Counted from the first letter of the stretch, positions 23,623 through 36,494 are shown. The stretch: 64,000 nucleotides of DNA from Isoetes taiwanensis (GCA_021234155.1 JAJEKV010000080.1:1100182-1164181), one strand, 5' to 3'. Notes: a model not told the origin generated them from the letters alone. Numbers and translations are program-made.

Positions 23623-24582
23623 CTAACATATTATACAATCTACTTTATACTCGAACATTTGGTATAGTGGATGGAAAAGAATGCATGCTCTTTTAGCAGT
23701 CGCGTTCCAATAACACTTGAAAGAAGCAAAATATGCTAAGATTTAGAGAAAAAAACTAATGTACTGCATGCTTTGCCATAAATAGAAGAAAGATCTAACA
23801 CCCACCAAAGCAGAAAGTTCAAAAAGGGGACCTTACCTTATAAAACCTTAAGGATATGTGCATTCACAAAACTTCCATGAAAAGCTCCAAAGATCAACTT
23901 TAGAGTGATAAAATGGAACCTGCCTGTAGAAATTAAAGGTTTTTTCAATTAAATTGGCAAGCAAGTTCGAGAGAGCGCATCTAAAATACTCTGAAGAAAC
24001 CTATGCTAGACTGAAGAACCAAAAGAGCAACTCGCCTACTGATGCATAAATAGTCAACTGCTCATAATTGTTTAAAATGTTCATAAGCCCGTGTTAAAGA
24101 GTCGGATATCACAAATACAAATAGATGCAGAGGAGATGTAGGTTGAGAAGGAGAAAACGCTGACCGACTTGCTAAAACCATTTTTTATCTTCTCAACTCT
24201 AAATTCTGACCTGAATGCATGCTATAATCTTTTGAATTGATGTTATATTCTTCTTAAATCCTGAGCTAGTGTTAATCTCCTTAAATTCGGCCAGAAGCAA
24301 GTCAATGTTCTGTAAGCATGGGTTGGATATATAGTGGCCTTGGTGGTGCTGCACCTCTTTCTTATATGCTTTGCAACCATCAACTGCAGGCTAGCTACGG
24401 ACTAACATTACATCGCGCATAGTGGTTTCCCCGTCTGAACCTCAAAATGGTACATAATATCTTCAGGCAACCCAAAAAGAATTGACTCATATAATAAAAT
24501 TGGTCAAAAAAAAGTTTACCATCTACTTTTTCCTTACACTACATGGGAAGAGCATTGCACTACATGGTTTGCCCGTTGGGCT
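23623..24582. other. No gene recognised
   Basis: AT-rich sequence without a supported frame. Confidence 0.4.
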
Positions 24583-24861
24583 GTGCAACCAGAGCACTGC
24601 CTGATGCTTGCCAGTTCTGATCCCGAGCTTTTGCAACAATATCTCAATGGTCGTTTTTCTCAAAAGATATGGGACGCAATTACCTTGGCCCAAGTGAAAA
24701 CTGGTCATTATCATGCACACATAAATCCCACCTTGGCACCAGGGCCCCAAGCTTATTTGCTTGCTTCATTGTCCAGGAACAAGCTTGTAGCTATTGCATC
24801 GATTCGCACAGGGTCCCACAGGCTACGGATTGAGACAGGTAGATGGGAATATGTAGCATAA
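24583..24861 (+). pseudogene. LINE C-terminal fragment (non-L1 type)
   Basis: Encodes LLASLSRNKLVAIASIRTGS, then HRLRIETGRWE. This matches the same segment of the LINE at 32433-33386 (KAELSRKKRQVIAKLRLSSH, SLQIEKGRE), just before its zinc-binding motif. It ends directly at the dispersed repeat that follows. Confidence 0.55.
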
Positions 24862-24975
24862 TAACAGGGGGTTTTTTTTGTATTTTTGTACAGTTTTTGC
24901 TATGGTTTTCATATGATTTGATGGGCGTATTGCGCGAGGTGTACTAATCAGTATATCTAGAGTGTTCCTAGTATT
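24850..24975 (-). repeat. Dispersed 130-bp repeat, copy 3
   Basis: Reverse-complement copy of the family at 5283-5425 and 20398-20515, starting gtagcataataacaggggg on the plus strand. Confidence 0.75.
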
Positions 24976-26217
24976 TTTTGATTAAAAATCCATTTCTCCA
25001 TGGTTTACCCCTAACTTTCCTTTGTGAAAAGTCGAGCGCATGCAAAACTCGATTCTTCTATTCTATTCATTCCTTTTTTCCGTCCCGGATTCATTTGCTC
25101 CAAGCTATGCTTTGAAATGCCTACGGCGGTCACCTTCTTCTGAATCGTGTACTGGCACCTATGACGGTCATGGAAATACAGAAGATCTTCTTCCGAATCG
25201 TGTACTGGCACATAATCGTGTATTGTTGAAGGCATGGGCATTTCGTACCGTTTACTTCAGTGATTAGGTTTGAGCTTCTTTTCTCCTCTAAGTGCGCATG
25301 GCATTTTCCAGGTAAATTTAATTCATGCAGATGATTCTGAAATGCCGAAATGTTCCTCAGATGCACCACCAGGAAAAGCCGTGGTTTCAAGGAAAGTAGG
25401 TGAAGAAAGAGCAATGTCTTAGAAGCCATCTGTGATAAAGCAAGAAAGAGTTTTCTCTATTGAAACAAGGCCAATTCACTATATTCCAAATCCCGCAACA
25501 AGTGTCTGGAGCTAAAACATCATTGGCGAAGTGTTCACCATTCCTGGAATTGACTCAAGTTTCCATCCTCCAGCAACAAAACTAGTAGAAATTGAACCGT
25601 GGCATCTGATCTTGTGCTGATAATTCCAAGCTCCCAGTTAATTTCCTTCCTTTGATGTTTTGGTCAATCAAAACTTGGAGTTCAGGACTTGGGTTTTCTG
25701 TGTAGTTGGAACTGGATACCGTATGTGCTTCTTGTTTGCCTTTATCATTTTCCACAGGGCCTATTAGCAATAAGCTGAAATTCCTCATATTTTCACAAGG
25801 CCCATTAGCAATAAGCTAAAATTCCTCTAATCTGTGAATGCGAAGGCAGTTGGGCAATGGTGAGAATGATAAGGAATTTTATGACAGGGAACTTTATGTA
25901 GAGTAGTTGGCAGTGGTTAAGAATGATAGAGAATATAAAGAAAGGGCAGCTGAGCCCTGAGTCATGAAGAATTGTTGCAGTCCCTTTGAAAACATTATGC
26001 TGGCATCTGCAGTCGTGGCTTCCAATAAAACTGATATGCAGCTCACGGATTACCTTTACCTTACCTTTACCTTGAAGCCTACAGACTTGGCTGTCTTCTT
26101 CTTCACTCAATCGGGAAAACTAGCAGTGATCAATAAGGGATATGAAATATTGTTCCGACAAAAACATGTTCTATATTGAACTAGTAAAAACAAGGGCAAT
26201 CAGAGATATTCTAATGC
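24976..26217. other. No gene recognised
   Basis: It contains an imperfect local duplication (attagcaataagct at about 25757 and 25804) but no supported coding frame. Confidence 0.4.
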
Positions 26218-26295
26218 AGAGTTCAAGTTATTTAGAAGTGAGACCATTATTGCCATAGAGTTCAAGTTATTTAGAAGTGAGACCATTATTGCCAT
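26218..26295. repeat. Tandem duplication, 39 bp x 2
   Basis: Copies at 26218-26256 and 26257-26295, each beginning agagttcaagttatttagaa. Confidence 0.9.
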
Positions 26296-26788
26296 CTTCA
26301 TTTTTGGGCTTAGGAGATAATGAAGAAGAAATGAGAATATCAGACAAAAGGTACCTAGAGTGGTTAGTTAAATAAAAAACAATGTCAGTATTACATGTTT
26401 CATTTGGATCATGAGGCTATTGCGGGATTTTTAAGCCATTGTGGTTGGAATCCGACGTTCGATTCCCCAGGGGGATTTTACCGCTTGTATATTTTTTGCG
26501 AATGTGTGTAAGAGATGCTTTTACAATATTGTAAATGTGTTAAGATGTCCTACCATAAAAACCATGTTGTGTTCGGGCCCAAAAATACACATTACCTCAT
26601 TTAACTCATTTAATACAGTCTCTCTCATTGTTTCTAACATTTAGTATAGTTTATAGTTCCTAAATTTCTTTTATAATATCATTATAATTTAAACGACCTG
26701 TTTATATGCAATACCTTTTCTAAGGCGCTGAATGTGCATTGCTCTTTGGATTTGCCCAAGCTTGATTTCTGGGGAGTTTGCTTTGTGA
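26296..26788. other. No gene recognised
   Basis: No supported feature. Confidence 0.4.
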
Positions 26789-27213
26789 GGGCCCGAAGGG
26801 CCCAAAAAAAATTTTCATATAACAAACAACACATATCTACCGTTAATATTAATTAATACAAACCATTGCATTTAACACATTCAAATTAAAATCCCCCTGA
26901 AACCCCCTTTGGTTTGGGTGCTTATTCACACGGGGGGTGACATAGGGCAGCGAGAGCCCCTAAAATGATGTTTCGCATGTACGAAATCAACACCATGTAG
27001 TATATTACCTCAAATCTTATAGTACTTTGTAAATCTTGTTATACAGTATAGCAAATTTTGTACATGGATACCCCACAAACGAGGAATTTTATGTACGGTG
27101 TAGATTAAGGAATAAAGGGTGAATATGCCTATCCAACAGCTCTCGATGCCCGGAGTCACCCCCCGTGTGAATATGCACCCAAACCAAAGGGGGTTTCAGG
27201 GGGATTTTAATTT
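26789..27213. mobile_element. Foldback element, copy 3
   Basis: It begins with the terminal palindrome gggcccgaagggccc (26789-26803), then an A-tract, a left arm ending acacggggggtgac, a loop with tacagtatagcaaattttgt, and a right arm from gtcaccccccgtgtg, cut at 27213 where LINE sequence starts. The arms are diverged compared with copy 2. Confidence 0.8.
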
Positions 27214-27567
27214 GAAGATGAAAGCCATACTCTTCTGAGTTGCCCTACTTTTGAGATAGTCCGGAATCATTTTTTGACCTTAGCATTCCATTCCACGCTT
27301 CCACAACTTCTCAGAGCACCATTTGTGCATGACTTGGTATTATACATACTTGAGGTTCTAGACGAACGTCTTCAATTACTGAGCCCTCAGTAGTCATTAT
27401 CTCCGATTGTCTAGTATCATCATTACTGCAAAGGTTTTTCCCTTAAAAATCTTTCGAGGCAGGGTTTTTTAATCCTAGTAGTAATGATTGTACTAGCCCA
27501 TTGTATGGGTCCCATGACCTATTGGTCTCCGTGGACGTTAAAAAATCTATTCTATTCTATTTTTTTT
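27214..27567 (+). mobile_element. LINE 3' end: C-terminus, 3' UTR, tail
   Basis: The plus frame encodes EDESHTLLSCPTFEIVRNHF and LVLYILEVLDERLQLLSPQ then a stop, the zinc-binding C-terminus of a LINE like that at 32433. The 3' UTR follows with tctagtatcatcattactgc, then ggtctccgtggacgttaaaa and a (TCTAT)n tail. The same 3' UTR is at 48745-48965 (minus). The LTR retrotransposon inserted just past the tail. Confidence 0.7.
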
Positions 27568-27577
27568 CCCCCTTCTG

Positions 27578-27582
27578 GGAAA
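27578..27582. repeat. TSD of the LTR retrotransposon, left
   Basis: ggaaa, matching 42548-42552. Confidence 0.8.
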
Positions 27583-29124
27583 TGTGACGCTCCCTGTATA
27601 TATACGACACCCAGCCGTATACATACAGGGACTTTCCCCTCCCATGGCAACCAACTTGCCATGAGCAGGGCCCTCCGTCTATTTCGGGCCATCTATGAAA
27701 TGATGCCCGAAAGAAGGACACGAAGGGGTCATTCGGCCCACGCCTTCAATGGGACTCCTACGTCACGGAAGCATGAATACAAGGGTTAGCACACAGCATA
27801 AATTATATATAAATAACCACCACGAAGGGTGGTGCATCCATCCAAATACCAACGGCATAGAATATGCATCTAACCTAAGAAAACACCCAAACCCCAGGTT
27901 CTACCCCGGCTCAGACTCCAGTGAGGATCGAATGACTACTGGGCCTCAAGAGATCAATGACCGAGTCTTGGCATGGCGTTAGGCGCATAGAACATCGGCT
28001 AGGGTTGTCCGCTCCATCCGCCCCTCCCAGCACACTTTGCGGATGGGTCAATTCATGCTATGGCTTTGCTATAGCCTTCCCGAAGACGCAGGTTCTAGGG
28101 ATCACCCTTTGAGCCTACTCCGTGTTCATGGCCTTTGGTCCGATGAGGCAGGTGGAAGCGTCCCCTTCCGTAATCACAAAGTGGTTCCATGGGTGAGCTA
28201 GAGAATACGTGCCGCATCAGGTGACCCCGCATCCGTGCAGACTTACTCACCCTAAATCTACTCAAAGTGCAAGGTGCTCCATACGGATCACACCTCTACA
28301 CCCGTGGGGAGTGTCGGACCCATACCCGCCCCTCGTGGCCCGGCTATCGAGGCCCTAGCCCATCAGAGGAGTCTCGTGGGCCTTGTATGCTCATGCAAGA
28401 CCCCACCCCTCATGTCACCACTTTGTGTTCCTTGTCCGGTGCTAAGCCGCACCATAGCATCTAGGACCCTGGGTTCTTGTGCACAGTGCCGCAACTAATG
28501 GGAATAATACAAGGGCTCTATCCAGAGCATACTACAATACATGGGCTCGTGAGGTCTCTACCCCCGTAATCCCCATCTCCTGTGCTAACTAAGCAAAGAA
28601 CTACTAAACCATCAACCAAAGCACGTACAGAGACTAGAGATAAAGAATACTCACCATATCAATCAAGGGTTAGCCTAACAAGTAAACCACAAAGAAAACA
28701 GAGAGAGAACACACCACAGAGAGGCGCTATGCTATAAATCGACATAGTAACCCATCTTGACTAACCGTCAAATCGGTCTTGGGCTGCTCCATCTCGACTA
28801 ACCGAAGGGCGCTCGACTCGCTCCTCCTCCTCCATCCCCAATTGCTCCCAATTCGAATTGGGGCACAAAAGCCCTAATTTGGGTGTCCAAAATGGAAACC
28901 ATGCCTTGCCCAATCGATTTGGGCCAAGTGGCATCCCCTTGTTGGTGCTAATTAACTAATTTAGCTTAATTAGGGTAATTAGGCTATATACTTTATAATT
29001 ATCCACAATGGATTTATTAACATAGCTAAATAAAACCATTGTGGTCGGCCCACTTAGCCAATTACCCCTTATGTCCTAGTGACGTGTCCCGCATACGATA
29101 CCGTATGAATGCCCGAACGCCACA
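27583..29124 (-). repeat. LTR (3' LTR of the minus-strand element)
   Basis: 1542 bp, aligned end to end with 40986-42547. Differences are mainly substitutions and small indels near CG dinucleotides. Confidence 0.88.
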
Positions 29125-29139
29125 TTCTCCCCACCTTAA
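29125..29139 (-). promoter_or_regulatory. Polypurine tract
   Basis: On the minus strand AAGGTGGGGAGAA abuts the 3' LTR start TGTGGCG; it would prime plus-strand DNA synthesis. Confidence 0.7.
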
Positions 29140-32100
29140 AAATGATGCTCGTCCTCCGAAGATCGGGACTCTGTTGTTGCGGGGCAAAGACATCATGATC
29201 ATCGCTTAGGAGTGTTAAAAGTGAACAGTGAAAGTTTGTGGAAGTGTCACTGTTTCATCCGTGGTGACGAGCTCACACTCTATCTATGTTAGAAAGCATT
29301 CTTTCTATAGATACAGGTAACTGATTATATATTAAAGACAGGTATAGATATAAAGAACTTCCATTTGTTGTTATATTATAATACAGAGTTGTTAACCTCG
29401 CACTGATTAATAGAAAGTCATTCTAATCATATTAACTTTTGTGTGTATATGTATTATATTCTCCCTTCACTTTACAATTTCGTTTTCCTATTTTGGTACA
29501 ATTTTAACAACTCATATATTGCTACTGTGAGTGTTTAGATGCCTCTGACATTTATAGTTACCCTTTAATAGAATTATATATTGTACCGTATATTCCATTT
29601 TGACCTATATACGTTAACGTTATCTAAGTCTCGTTATTCCCTTAGGAGTTTGTGTAAGACATACATAGTATACTTATCCCCTTCTATTTTATTTGATTAT
29701 GTGTTTAATAACTTGCTGATTATCTTTAATGTTTCTACAATCACACTTTCTATCTTTAGGATAGATTACAGTCACATGAGGACACATATTAATTCATTGG
29801 TTATGTTTGTACATTTACCAGACGTCCCGATATTCTTATATTTGAATTACTTATTTATTTTATTGTTATTTTCATAAATTTATCACACATACAGGTACAG
29901 GTACAGCTGACGTATACATTCAACGTAATTGGTACCGCCCCGATCGCTATCCGGCAGTGCTATGGCTATGCAATCGTCCTGTATCACAGAAGGCCAGTTG
30001 GGAGACTATGGTGTTCATGGCGGAAGCATCGAAACCATGCGTGGTCTGCCCTGAGCCTTTTAGATGATGATAACTGAGGAGGTCCTGGGCTCCTACTTGA
30101 AGTAGAAGTGCTGAATGTTGGGAATAAGGAGTGTTAAGATACCCCTAATTTGGATGGATACTGAGAAAAACCGGTATGACGATGTTTGGTATCTAAGTGA
30201 AATCTTTGGACCTAAAAATTACAAGGATTGATGTATGATGCGGCATCTAGGTTGCTATTCAATGTAGAAGGAGACTGATATAGCACGATATATATCCGGT
30301 GGAGAAGTGGTTTATGATTATCTACTATAGACCATGTTAAGGAGGTACTATGCCAAGGTGGAAACCGGATTATAAGTACCCAGCCTCGAGAGGGGAAAAC
30401 ACTTTAAAAGTGTAGGTTTGATTCGTGGAACGGTAGAGAATAATGTGTATGAGGATGTTGATCCATAAATTATGGATTATAAAATTACACATATATTGTG
30501 TTTGGTAAAGAGATTGATGTTCCTGAGGTGTGAAACAAAGACGCAAGATTATAGACGACTAAGAAGACCACGTAGGCACGTGAATACACTTAATAACGTT
30601 GGTCAAATGCATGATCCTTATGCGAGGTGAAAATTAAAGAAATGGCCAGATCCTATGTCCCGGACGGGGTATGTAGACACCGGATAAGAGATCGACAATA
30701 GTGTGGGACGTAGTTTTCCCACAAGGTGAAGAGAGCTGAGGTCGAACCCGACGAAAGGCGAGAATAAGCATTCTCAGAAGACTGGCTGGAATGGAAGACG
30801 AGAATTGCTAGCAAAGGGTGCAACCGTCTGAAAGCTACAAAGTATGTTGGAGCTCTGGCGAAGCTTATTCTATGAAGGAAAGTTGACGTTGAACTAATGA
30901 TACATTAGGAAGGCAAGTAATGTACCCACACGACAAGTGGGAGACAAGAGGTGCTTGAAAGTTGTTGTAAACAACGTTTCAAATATAGAAAGTTTGGAGG
31001 GACACTTTGAAGAGACCAAAGCCTGGAATATGAAGAAGGGAGGCATCCAATGAACATCTGGCCAAGGAGGATGTACTCTGGACTTGGTATCGTGTGCATC
31101 CCGAGGAGTAGTTCCGCGTTGGTAGATGTGTATTAGGACCATTTACTAGGAACATAACTAGAAAAAGATAGGGTATATACTAGAACTTTTAGTTCACATA
31201 TATGAATACGGAGGTAATGAAGATAAGAATTCCTATAGTAGACATCAAGTATGGCCACTAGGAACTTAGGGTGGCATGTGCCCCTATGGAATTTATGACT
31301 AGAGCGTGAGGACCAAGGCAACCTAAGGATAGAGAGTCTAGAAGGTGTGGTGTGAAATCCACAGCATATATAGGAGAAGCATCTAGGGCTACGTCAACGA
31401 ATCATATATGAGTCAAGAGTTAGGGTTGGTGCACACATGTTACTATATCTCATAATAACAACGTAGTGGCTCTGGCTGTAGGAAGGATTTAGTAGTATTA
31501 CATACTACACTAGCGAGGATATCAAGGATGTCGATTGTGACATCCGATGTATGTCATATTAAAAGATAATAGAATATTCGCATTACAAAGGCGAGGGAAA
31601 TATTACTTGACAAGGTTTACGGCATAGCATAATGATATGCTTATATACGAGATATTGGGTTAGGTATGCTTTACCGGAGATACGCATTCAAGTTATCCTA
31701 ATGGTTAGAGTTGATTATCTTAGATACTGCATACTAAGGAAGACGAGAAAAGTTTAAATGAGTGAGAATAGCTAGAGTAAGTCTAGCATATACGGTGATG
31801 TTATTCGTTCAAAAACATCCCGAGGATGGTTGGAACGTATTGGAATAACCGATAATGAGAGCTTAACTACTCAAAGGTTCTAGATACCAATGTATTAGTT
31901 CAACGTTATAAGCTAAGAGCATTTATTTGGTTTTGGGAATGAAAAGATATATAAGAATATCGCTATCCCTCGATGGAAGATAAGAAGGAGTACGATGACT
32001 TTGGCGATTATACCTTTAGGGGTAACCAAGAAGAGGGCAAGACATAGGAATTCCAAGTCCCGATAAAAAATCAAGACGAGGTGTATTGATCGAATCTGGT

Positions 32101-32340
32101 TAAGGTTATATAGACCAGTAGTCCATGTAATCGAAGAGTTACCCTACACGCGGTGAACAATTCTAGGTACAGAAGTAGAAGCTGGAGGATCCGTTTCCTT
32201 GCGGCATAGACCCGTTAGAGATTATGACTTCGAAACTCTTAAGAGGGTAAGGAATTGGATAATCATATGGCGGTTACTAATGAAGATTGAAACATTGGAT
32301 TTTCCTATTAGAAGACCAGGGGGTTTTAGTGCCTCCGCTT
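29140..32340. other. LTR element interior, no recognisable coding
   Basis: About 3.2 kb between the polypurine tract and the nested LINE. Open frames (for example 29581-29877 plus and 30894-31142 minus) show no retroviral motifs. Confidence 0.45.
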
Positions 32341-32432
32341 CATTATTATTATTATTATTATTGTCACGCCTTCAGACCCTCAGGTCTATCAGCAAAAAAG
32401 TACAGCAATATTCAGTCAACAAGGGCTCACCG

Positions 32433-33386
32433 TTAGGTGAGCAAATTTTCAGCCATTTTATATAATGCTAATAGCTCATCTCTCGATTTCAAGTATTCAT
32501 ATAGGTAAGCTCCAAGTTCGAATGGGGGTAAATCTAACAGATTTGAAAAAGAGCCACATGTAATATTGTGACTTTCTCGAATATGATCGAAAGCCGAACA
32601 TCTAATCAATGCATGTTCTTCATCCTCCACTTGTGTTTCAAAACAACATTGACAAAAGCGCAACTCTCTTGGAATCTTTTGCTCTCGCCCTTTTTCAATC
32701 TGTAAAGAGTGAGAACTGAGCCTAAGTTTAGCAATTACCTGACGCTTTTTCCGGCTAAGCTCCGCCTTTAAGTAGCCTTGCTCCTCGTATATTACCATCG
32801 CATTAACTTCTTGCCTATAGAAATTTCTTTTAACCCCAAGATCACCACGTGGCCACATCTTCTGTAATGCTCGCTCAATCACAAATGCACGTAACCCCAC
32901 ATCTGTGTCTGGGAGATCATTGAGATCTATACCCCAAAATGTCACCCAATCCACAAGATGACTATACCACCCTGCATGACGCTGTAACTGGGATTCTAGC
33001 AGTGCCTGTCTGGGTATCCTAATGTCATCCATACTCTGTATCCTCTGGTAATAGGTTAGGGTTTGAAACAATGCTTCTACCTCCAAAGGATATAATCCTG
33101 CCTCTGCTAGTAGCATCTCATAGGGAGTTTGCACTTTTACCCCCAGCTCCTCCACCAGAAATCTCTTCTGCACCTGTTCAATCTCTAGCCACTTTGCCCT
33201 GGCCAAACCTGGCCCCCAAGCTGGACAACCATAAAGTACAACTGTTTGCACCATCACTTTGAACATAAGCCTCCTAAGAGACCAACTCCAAATGTTTCTC
33301 TGGCGCCATAAACTGAGGGAGTAATACAAAGCACCTGAGACCTCCGGACACTCGTTTCCCCGCTCCCATTGACCACTTGTAATCAT
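32433..33386 (-). pseudogene. LINE ORF2 C-terminal domain
   Basis: 317 residues follow the RT core: VLYGCPAWGPGLARAKWLEI, EQVQKRFLVEELGVKV, QRHAGWYSHLVDWVTFWG and KAELSRKKRQVIAKLRLSSH, then a zinc-binding CQCCFETQVEDEEHALIRC and SAFDHIRESH. The C-x2-C...H-x4-C motif preceded by EDEE is shared with other LINEs here (27214, 24583). It runs uninterrupted to its stop at 32433 but is out of frame with the RT part. Confidence 0.75.
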
Positions 33387-33402
33387 TAGTAAACTTCGAT
33401 CC

Positions 33403-34401
33403 CTAAATATTTATACTTTGTTTTACTTGTTCCAAAATTTCCCCATCCAGATACATCACCACTGAATCTCGAGAGCCAACCACCATAACTTTGGTTTTAT
33501 TTTTATTCACTTTCATACCTGTTTTTTCGCAGAACTGCTCAAGCACATACAACAAACGTTGCAAACCCATTTCTGTCTTAGATACCAGTACCACATCATC
33601 GGGCGTAAGCGAAGCTTCTTGAAGATAATCCCCAACCTCCACTCCTACATCCCTCTCATCCATGCCTCAAGCTCATCGATAAAAGGCCAAAAAGTGTAGG
33701 TGATAAAGGACACCCTCTTCACCCCTATATTGCTCTCCACCTTCTCTAATCCATCTAATGGGAATGTGAGTTCCACCAATACTTTTTTCATACAGCCGAA
33801 GCAATCGCCTTTTGAGTGAGAGTGGCACTCCCAATTTCTCCAGTCGTGCCCCCAATTGTGTAATGAGGCACTCTATCAAATGCTTTCGTAAAATCAACAA
33901 AGCAAAGAATATAATGCATTACCGCACCCTTAGCTCCCTCGCCATGATGCGCCAAAGTCACTAAGTGGTCCACGATTAGGAGTGATCTCTGCGAAAAAAC
34001 CTGCTGGCATAAGGCTCGCCCCCGCATATCTGCCCAAAGATGAAATTTTTTTCTCAAGTACAAAATTCAAAGGCTTAGCCATCCCACTACTAATCATAAT
34101 AGTGCGATAATTCGAACACAAAGTCGGATCTCCGGCTTTTCGGGATAGTTACAATCCGCTCAAGCACCATTGGTTGGGAAAACCCGTTAAAAGCCAAGTT
34201 AAACACCTCGGCCACTTTAGCATGAAGAATTTCTCCTCCCCATTTAAGCATCTCAACGGCAAAACCTTCGGGATCATGAGCTTTTCCATTCGCCATCTTT
34301 TGCAAAGATAGCTTAACATCCTCGGCATCAAATATATCCGCACGCCTCCGTGCTCTAAATCCATAGGAGCCGCCCACATCTTGTATAAAGTTCACGGGCA
34401 T
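33403..34401 (-). pseudogene. LINE reverse transcriptase core, frameshifted
   Basis: Successive minus-strand frames give RT motifs in order: KMANGKAHDPEGFAVEMLKW, NYRTIMISSGMAKPLNFVLE, FVDFTKAFDRVPH (motif A, catalytic Asp), then ASLTPDDVVLVSKTE (motif C). The last keeps the Asp-Asp pair but has Thr-Pro where Tyr-Ala normally stands. FCEKTGMKVNKNKTKVMVVG follows. At least three frame changes break it, so this copy is dead. Confidence 0.78.
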
Positions 34402-34419
34402 AATCTAGTAACTCATGTC

Positions 34420-35598
34420 TCACGAAATCTCCCCTCGCATTAGATGCAAAGGTTTCGATTTAGCCCAAAAATCTCTAGGAAAATGCTGGAGTTCTTGTGC
34501 AAGCTTCTCTTGCCATTCCTTTTCCCATATCCTTTTTTTCCTTTTTGTGATCTTCTTAAATTTCTTTCTAGCATCCAGTTTTGCATATGACTGATAGAAG
34601 GCACGCCTGGCTTCTACACATTCTTCATCCCACCACGGTTGGCATTTTCTTAGGTGCACACCACCTTTAGTCTTTCCAAAAACACTAGAGGCCACTGCAT
34701 ACATTGTATTCATAAGCAATGTATTTTTTTCTACCAAATCTCCTGACCAGTCAATATCTTGAAGAGCTTTCTCTAATTCTATTGCATAATCTGCTGCCTT
34801 TTTCCATCTGCACTTTACCTTACCCTGTGGGGCGCTTTTAATACTTGCTTTGCTCAGCTTTAAAGACAGATTGAATTTTAATGCAGCATGATCTGATTCA
34901 GGTTCTGCCTCCACTCTAAAATCATCTACGAGCCTCAGCCAAGCAGGTTCTCCCACTAGATAATCCACCACACTAGCCCCTTGTGGTCGAACACAAGTCA
35001 TGCTGCAAGAGGAGGGAAATTTAGGTATACCATTCAGAATTACCATTTCAGAAGCCTCGCAAAGCTGAAGCACAAGATTACCCATATCATTTTCCACCGT
35101 ATCGTCAGATAATCTTTGCCAACCTGCTAATTTCATCTCATAAGCGGATAATTCCTGCAACCATAAATCTCTTATCCCTTCCAATTTGATACCTGCTTGG
35201 TGCTGAGCAATCCGACCATTAAAATCCCCAGCCAAAAACACTGGTCCTTTCAATTTAAATTCAGCAATGTCACGTGCAAGATGTATAAATGGATCTTCGG
35301 CAGTAATACCTGATTGGTTGTATACAGAACTATCTGGAGGAGCAAAATATACCACTGCAACATAAACCACAGTTTGCCCTCTAATTTCTAGCCACATGTA
35401 TTGTTTAAATTCACATGTTTTGACTACTTTTATCATTTGGGCATACTGCTGGCGCGCATAACAGGCAATGCCACCAAAGCCTCTGCCTCTTCCCGTGCCT
35501 TTTATATTCCATACTGATTCTATCAGTGCAAAACCTGGTAGATTTCCCAATCTACTAGTCTCATGTTCCCATGTTTCTACAATGACAAACAAGTCCAC
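34420..35598 (-). pseudogene. LINE APE-type endonuclease
   Basis: A 392-residue open frame contains the endonuclease/exonuclease/phosphatase motifs: the VETWEHE metal-binding Glu region, FGGIACYARQQ, VFLAGDFNGRI (Asp and Asn), SVVDYLVGEP and a C-terminal SDHAALKFNLSL with the catalytic His. This domain nicks target DNA to prime reverse transcription. After it comes a basic linker leading into the RT. The frame is intact over the domain. Confidence 0.8.
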
Positions 35599-36070
35599 TG
35601 TTTCTAAAATTGATGCAATCGTAACTTGTTTCTGTCGCTCAAACCATTAATATTCCATATCATGCACCGAGGGTCCCGAGTTCCTATTCATCACTCTTAG
35701 CCTGTCCTCCGTTTTCTTTTATCCACAACCTTGCCTCCTTGAATGTATGCATGCTTTCCTTTCTTTATACGCCGCATCTTTTGCAATTTACCCTTAAATT
35801 CCTCTTCTTTCTTCTGAAAGTTAAATCATCGTTTAACCAAAGATTACGTCCTTTCAAAGACACTCTTGTTAAACATGACTCGTTCGAACTTGCAAGTTTT
35901 GAAACTTAATTATGATTGGCCTCGGTTTACCCATTTGTTTTTTTTCCCACACGGAAACAATCCGACAAAACCGAGGATCATGTAGGTGCATTGTATTCTC
36001 AAAAAGTCATTCCGGCTTTTTGTCACATCTACTTCTTCTTCGAAGGCGGCGACTTAATATTCATTAAACA

Positions 36071-36439
36071 TTAGCGGGCTTGCTCTTCTCTCATGACATT
36101 GCTAACACAAGATTCTACATGCTCAGCGATTTTTTCTACTTTGTCATTGCCTTCTACTTCTCTCTTCTCCTGATCAATTTTAATCTCTTCTACATAATTC
36201 CCCACTGATCCCAACTTTTCCTTTACTGATTTTAATTCAGTATTTGCAGCTATCAGCTCTTGCTTCACAGATTTTAAATCAGTGTTTGCAGACACGAGTT
36301 CCTGTTTCATAATGCCAATTTCATGTTTCAAACTGCCAATTTCACTTTGCAATTGACTAACCTTTTCATGCAGTTGGAGTTTTTCCATGTCCTGAGCTGC
36401 TAACCGAGCATCCTCTGCCTCCCATCTTGACTGCAACAT
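36071..36439 (-). pseudogene. LINE coiled-coil ORF (ORF1-like)
   Basis: 122 residues of heptad-rich sequence with near-repeats: KQELVSANTDLKSVKQELIA then ANTELKSVKEKLGSV. A long coiled coil upstream of the endonuclease is typical of a LINE ORF1 trimerisation region. The stretch from 35599 to 36070 that should hold the rest of ORF1 has no open frame. Confidence 0.6.
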
Positions 36440-36494
36440 TCAAAGGGATCAAAAGTTGAGGTTGACATGCTAACTTAAGATAACTAGGTTAGGT

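Larger units (their letters stand above)
32341..36440 (-). mobile_element. Near-complete LINE, (AAT)n tail, nested
   Basis: Minus-strand order: coiled-coil ORF (36439-36071), APE-type endonuclease (35598-34420), reverse transcriptase with frameshifts (34401-33403), C-terminal domain with zinc-binding motif (33386-32433), then about 70 bases and a microsatellite that reads (AAT)7 on the minus strand (32341-32363). The short-repeat tail instead of poly-A, and a C-terminal domain unlike the L1 fragments elsewhere in the window, point to a LINE outside the usual plant L1 group. It lies inside the LTR element and is therefore younger than it. A TSD was not found. Confidence 0.8.
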
